Origin: Rhodospirillaceae bacterium UBA6608 | Lineage (GTDB): Bacteria > Pseudomonadota > Alphaproteobacteria > Rhodospirillales_A > Casp-alpha2 | Assembly: GCA_002433335.1 (NCBI GenBank) | Contig: DJHY01000068.1 | Coordinates: 1-22,654 of the forward strand | Reading direction: 5' to 3' | DNA length: 22,654 nt | Shown here: one piece after another, positions 21,071 to 22,654 of the stretch | How positions within the stretch are numbered: position 1 is the stretch's first letter | Layout of the letters: each line of letters opens with the position of its first letter | Position numbers and translations under genes: made by a program | The notes under the pieces: model-generated | Told to the model about the DNA's origin: nothing | Seen by the model: the letters and a program-made list of their open reading frames with translations, nothing else | Databases searched by the model: none

Positions 21071-22654
21071 TTATTCCCCAGCCAGCGCGGCCGTTTCCGA
21101 GGCGGCGCGTTCCTGCATGTCGCGAAGCGCGCGGCGATAATCGACCGGAACGATCTTGACGAACTTGGGCAGGTAGGCGTCCCAGTTGTCGAGGATCTGT
21201 TTGGCACGCGAGCTTCCGGTGTAACGGTGGTGGTTCTCGATCAGGCCCTTGAGACGGCGCGCGTCGAACCGCATCGGGTCCGAAGCCACGTCCTCGGTGC
21301 CGTCGTCCGCCTCGGCGGCGTCGATCGGCTCCAATTCGACCATGCCCTGATTGCACAGCGAAGCGAAGTCGCCCGCTTCGTCCAGGATATAGGCGATCCC
21401 GCCCGACATGCCCGCGGCGAAGTTACGTCCGGTTTCACCCAGGACGACGACCGTTCCGCCGGTCATGTATTCGCAACCGTGGTCCCCGCAACCCTCGACC
21501 ACCGCGGTGGCGCCGGAGTTACGCACGGCAAATCGTTCGCCGGCCAGACCGCGGAAATAGCATTCCCCGGAAATGGCGCCGTACAGCACCGTGTTGCCGA
21601 CGATGATGTTCTGCTCGGGCACGATCGGGCTTTTCGGCGACGGATAGACGGCGATGCGTCCACCCGACAGGCCCTTGCCGACATAGTCGTTGGCGTCGCC
21701 CGACAGTTCGAACGACACGCCCTTGGACAGCCAAGCGCCGAAGCTCTGACCCGCGTTGCCCGTGAACTTCACGTGGATGGTGTCGTCCGGCAGGCCCGCG
21801 TGACCGTGGCGCAGGGCGATCTCGCCCGACATCATGGCCCCGACGGTGCGGTTGATGTTGATGATCGGGTATTCCAGGCTGACCGGGGTGCCGCCTTCGA
21901 TGGCGTCCTTGGCATCCTTGATCAGCTGGTGGTCGAGCGCTTTCTCCAGGCCGTGGTCCTGGGATTCGCAGTTGTAGATGTTGACGCCTTCGGCCGGTTT
22001 CACCGGGGCCAGCAGGCGCGTGACATCGACGCCATGGGCTTTCCAGTGATCGACCGCGGGGCGGACATCCAGGGCTTCGCGGCGGCCGATCATTTCGTTG
22101 ATCGTGCGGAAGCCCAGCTCGGCCATGATCTCGCGCACTTCCTCGGCCATGAAGGTGAAGAAGTTGACGATGTGCTCCGGCTCGCCGGTAAAGCGCTTGC
22201 GCAGTTCCGGGTCCTGCGTCGCAACGCCGACCGGACAGGTGTTGAGGTGACACTTGCGCATCATGATGCAGCCTTCGGCGATCAACGCCGAGGTCGCGAA
22301 GCCGAATTCGTCGGCCCCCAACAGCGCGCCGATGACCACGTCACGGCCGGTGCGGATGCCGCCGTCGACCTGAACCGAGATGCGACCGCGCAGGGCGTTC
22401 ATCACCAGGGTCTGGTGCGCTTCGGCCAGGCCCAGTTCCCACGGGCCGCCGGCGTTCAGGATCGAGGTCAGCGGGCTGGCCCCGGTGCCGCCGTCGTGGC
22501 CGGAAATGGTCACGTGATCGGCATAGGCCTTGCTGACCCCCGCGGCGACCGTGCCGACGCCCACTTCGGACACCAGCTTGACCGAAATGCGCGCTTCGGG
22601 CTGGACGTTCTTCAGGTCGTGGATCAGCTGCGCCAGATCCTCGATCGAATAGAT
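21071..22654 (-). CDS. gltB: Glutamate synthase (NADPH) large subunit, C-terminal part
   Basis: The last 527 codons of the large subunit, which makes glutamate from glutamine and 2-oxoglutarate. The gene runs off the right edge. Visible parts are the end of the FMN-binding synthase barrel ([57 protein letters not shown]) and the [3Fe-4S] cysteines in [13 protein letters not shown]. The C-terminal glutamate-synthase beta-helix domain follows ([42 protein letters not shown]). The coding frame is open from 22654 to the TAA at 21071-21073. The amidotransferase domain lies outside the window. Confidence 0.97.
   Translation of the reverse strand: MYSIEDLAQLIHDLKNVQPEARISVKLVSEVGVGTVAAGVSKAYADHVTISGHDGGTGASPLTSILNAGGPWELGLAEAHQTLVMNALRGRISVQVDGGIRTGRDVVIGALLGADEFGFATSALIAEGCIMMRKCHLNTCPVGVATQDPELRKRFTGEPEHIVNFFTFMAEEVREIMAELGFRTINEMIGRREALDVRPAVDHWKAHGVDVTRLLAPVKPAEGVNIYNCESQDHGLEKALDHQLIKDAKDAIEGGTPVSLEYPIININRTVGAMMSGEIALRHGHAGLPDDTIHVKFTGNAGQSFGAWLSKGVSFELSGDANDYVGKGLSGGRIAVYPSPKSPIVPEQNIIVGNTVLYGAISGECYFRGLAGERFAVRNSGATAVVEGCGDHGCEYMTGGTVVVLGETGRNFAAGMSGGIAYILDEAGDFASLCNQGMVELEPIDAAEADDGTEDVASDPMRFDARRLKGLIENHHRYTGSSRAKQILDNWDAYLPKFVKIVPVDYRRALRDMQERAASETAALAGE

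Noticed and set aside
19204..21159. 651-codon open frame on the plus strand across gltD and the second PAS_5 gene
   Set aside because: It is antisense to the clear gltD gene and out of frame with the PAS_5 gene; the translation is low-complexity and Arg/Gln/Asp-rich without motifs.

Overview
The window is high-GC, densely packed bacterial chromosome. It most resembles an alphaproteobacterium of the Rhodospirillales type. The main reason is a locus characteristic of Alphaproteobacteria: pckA, chvI and chvG, a short HprK made only of the kinase domain, rapZ, EIIA-Man, HPr and PTS Enzyme I. The genus cannot be fixed from sequence reading alone, and I see no rRNA, tRNA, CRISPR array or insertion sequence.

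Layout. 1-394 (-): start of ahcY, with an inverted-repeat-rich leader to about 575. 689-2115 (+): a HAD-family hydrolase and an alpha/beta hydrolase, overlapping ATGA. 2121-6116 (-): the regulatory PTS operon hprK-rapZ-EIIA-HPr-EI. 6185-7072 (-): a lower-GC membrane protein with a ClpP/crotonase-like domain. 7258-9043 (+): an SDR that has lost its catalytic residues, and a zinc-binding-type methyltransferase. 9048-11507 (-): chvG and chvI. 11680-12997 (+): promoter, cobalamin riboswitch and cbtB-cbtA. 13144-13884 (+): a HugZ-like protein. 14124-15731 (+): pckA with a strong intrinsic terminator. 15855-16388 (+): a secreted LPPGL-repeat protein. 16465-17249 (+): a Fur-box-like promoter and an unrecognised Gly/His-rich protein. 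17194-18320 (-): a DUF423 membrane protein and a class-I glutamine amidotransferase. 18421-19624 (+): two paralogous PAS_5-type proteins. 19621-22654 (-): gltD and the 3' part of gltB.

How the genes fit together. The PTS genes form a phosphorelay (EI to HPr to EIIA) with no sugar permease in view. HPr keeps both His15 and Ser46, the site HprK phosphorylates, so the system is probably regulatory. ChvG/ChvI and pckA normally adjoin these genes. Here two insertions separate them: the ClpP-like/SDR/methyltransferase block, and the riboswitch-cbtBA-HugZ block.

The best candidates for something undescribed are four. The first is the Fur-box gene at 16527-17249 with a metal-ligand-rich N-terminus. 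The second is the membrane ClpP-like gene at 6185-7072. The third is the SDR that lacks all four catalytic residues. The fourth is the pair of mutually exclusive hairpins between the cobalamin aptamer and the cbtB ribosome binding site. I see no clear new multi-gene defence or biosynthetic system; most of the window is ordinary core genome.
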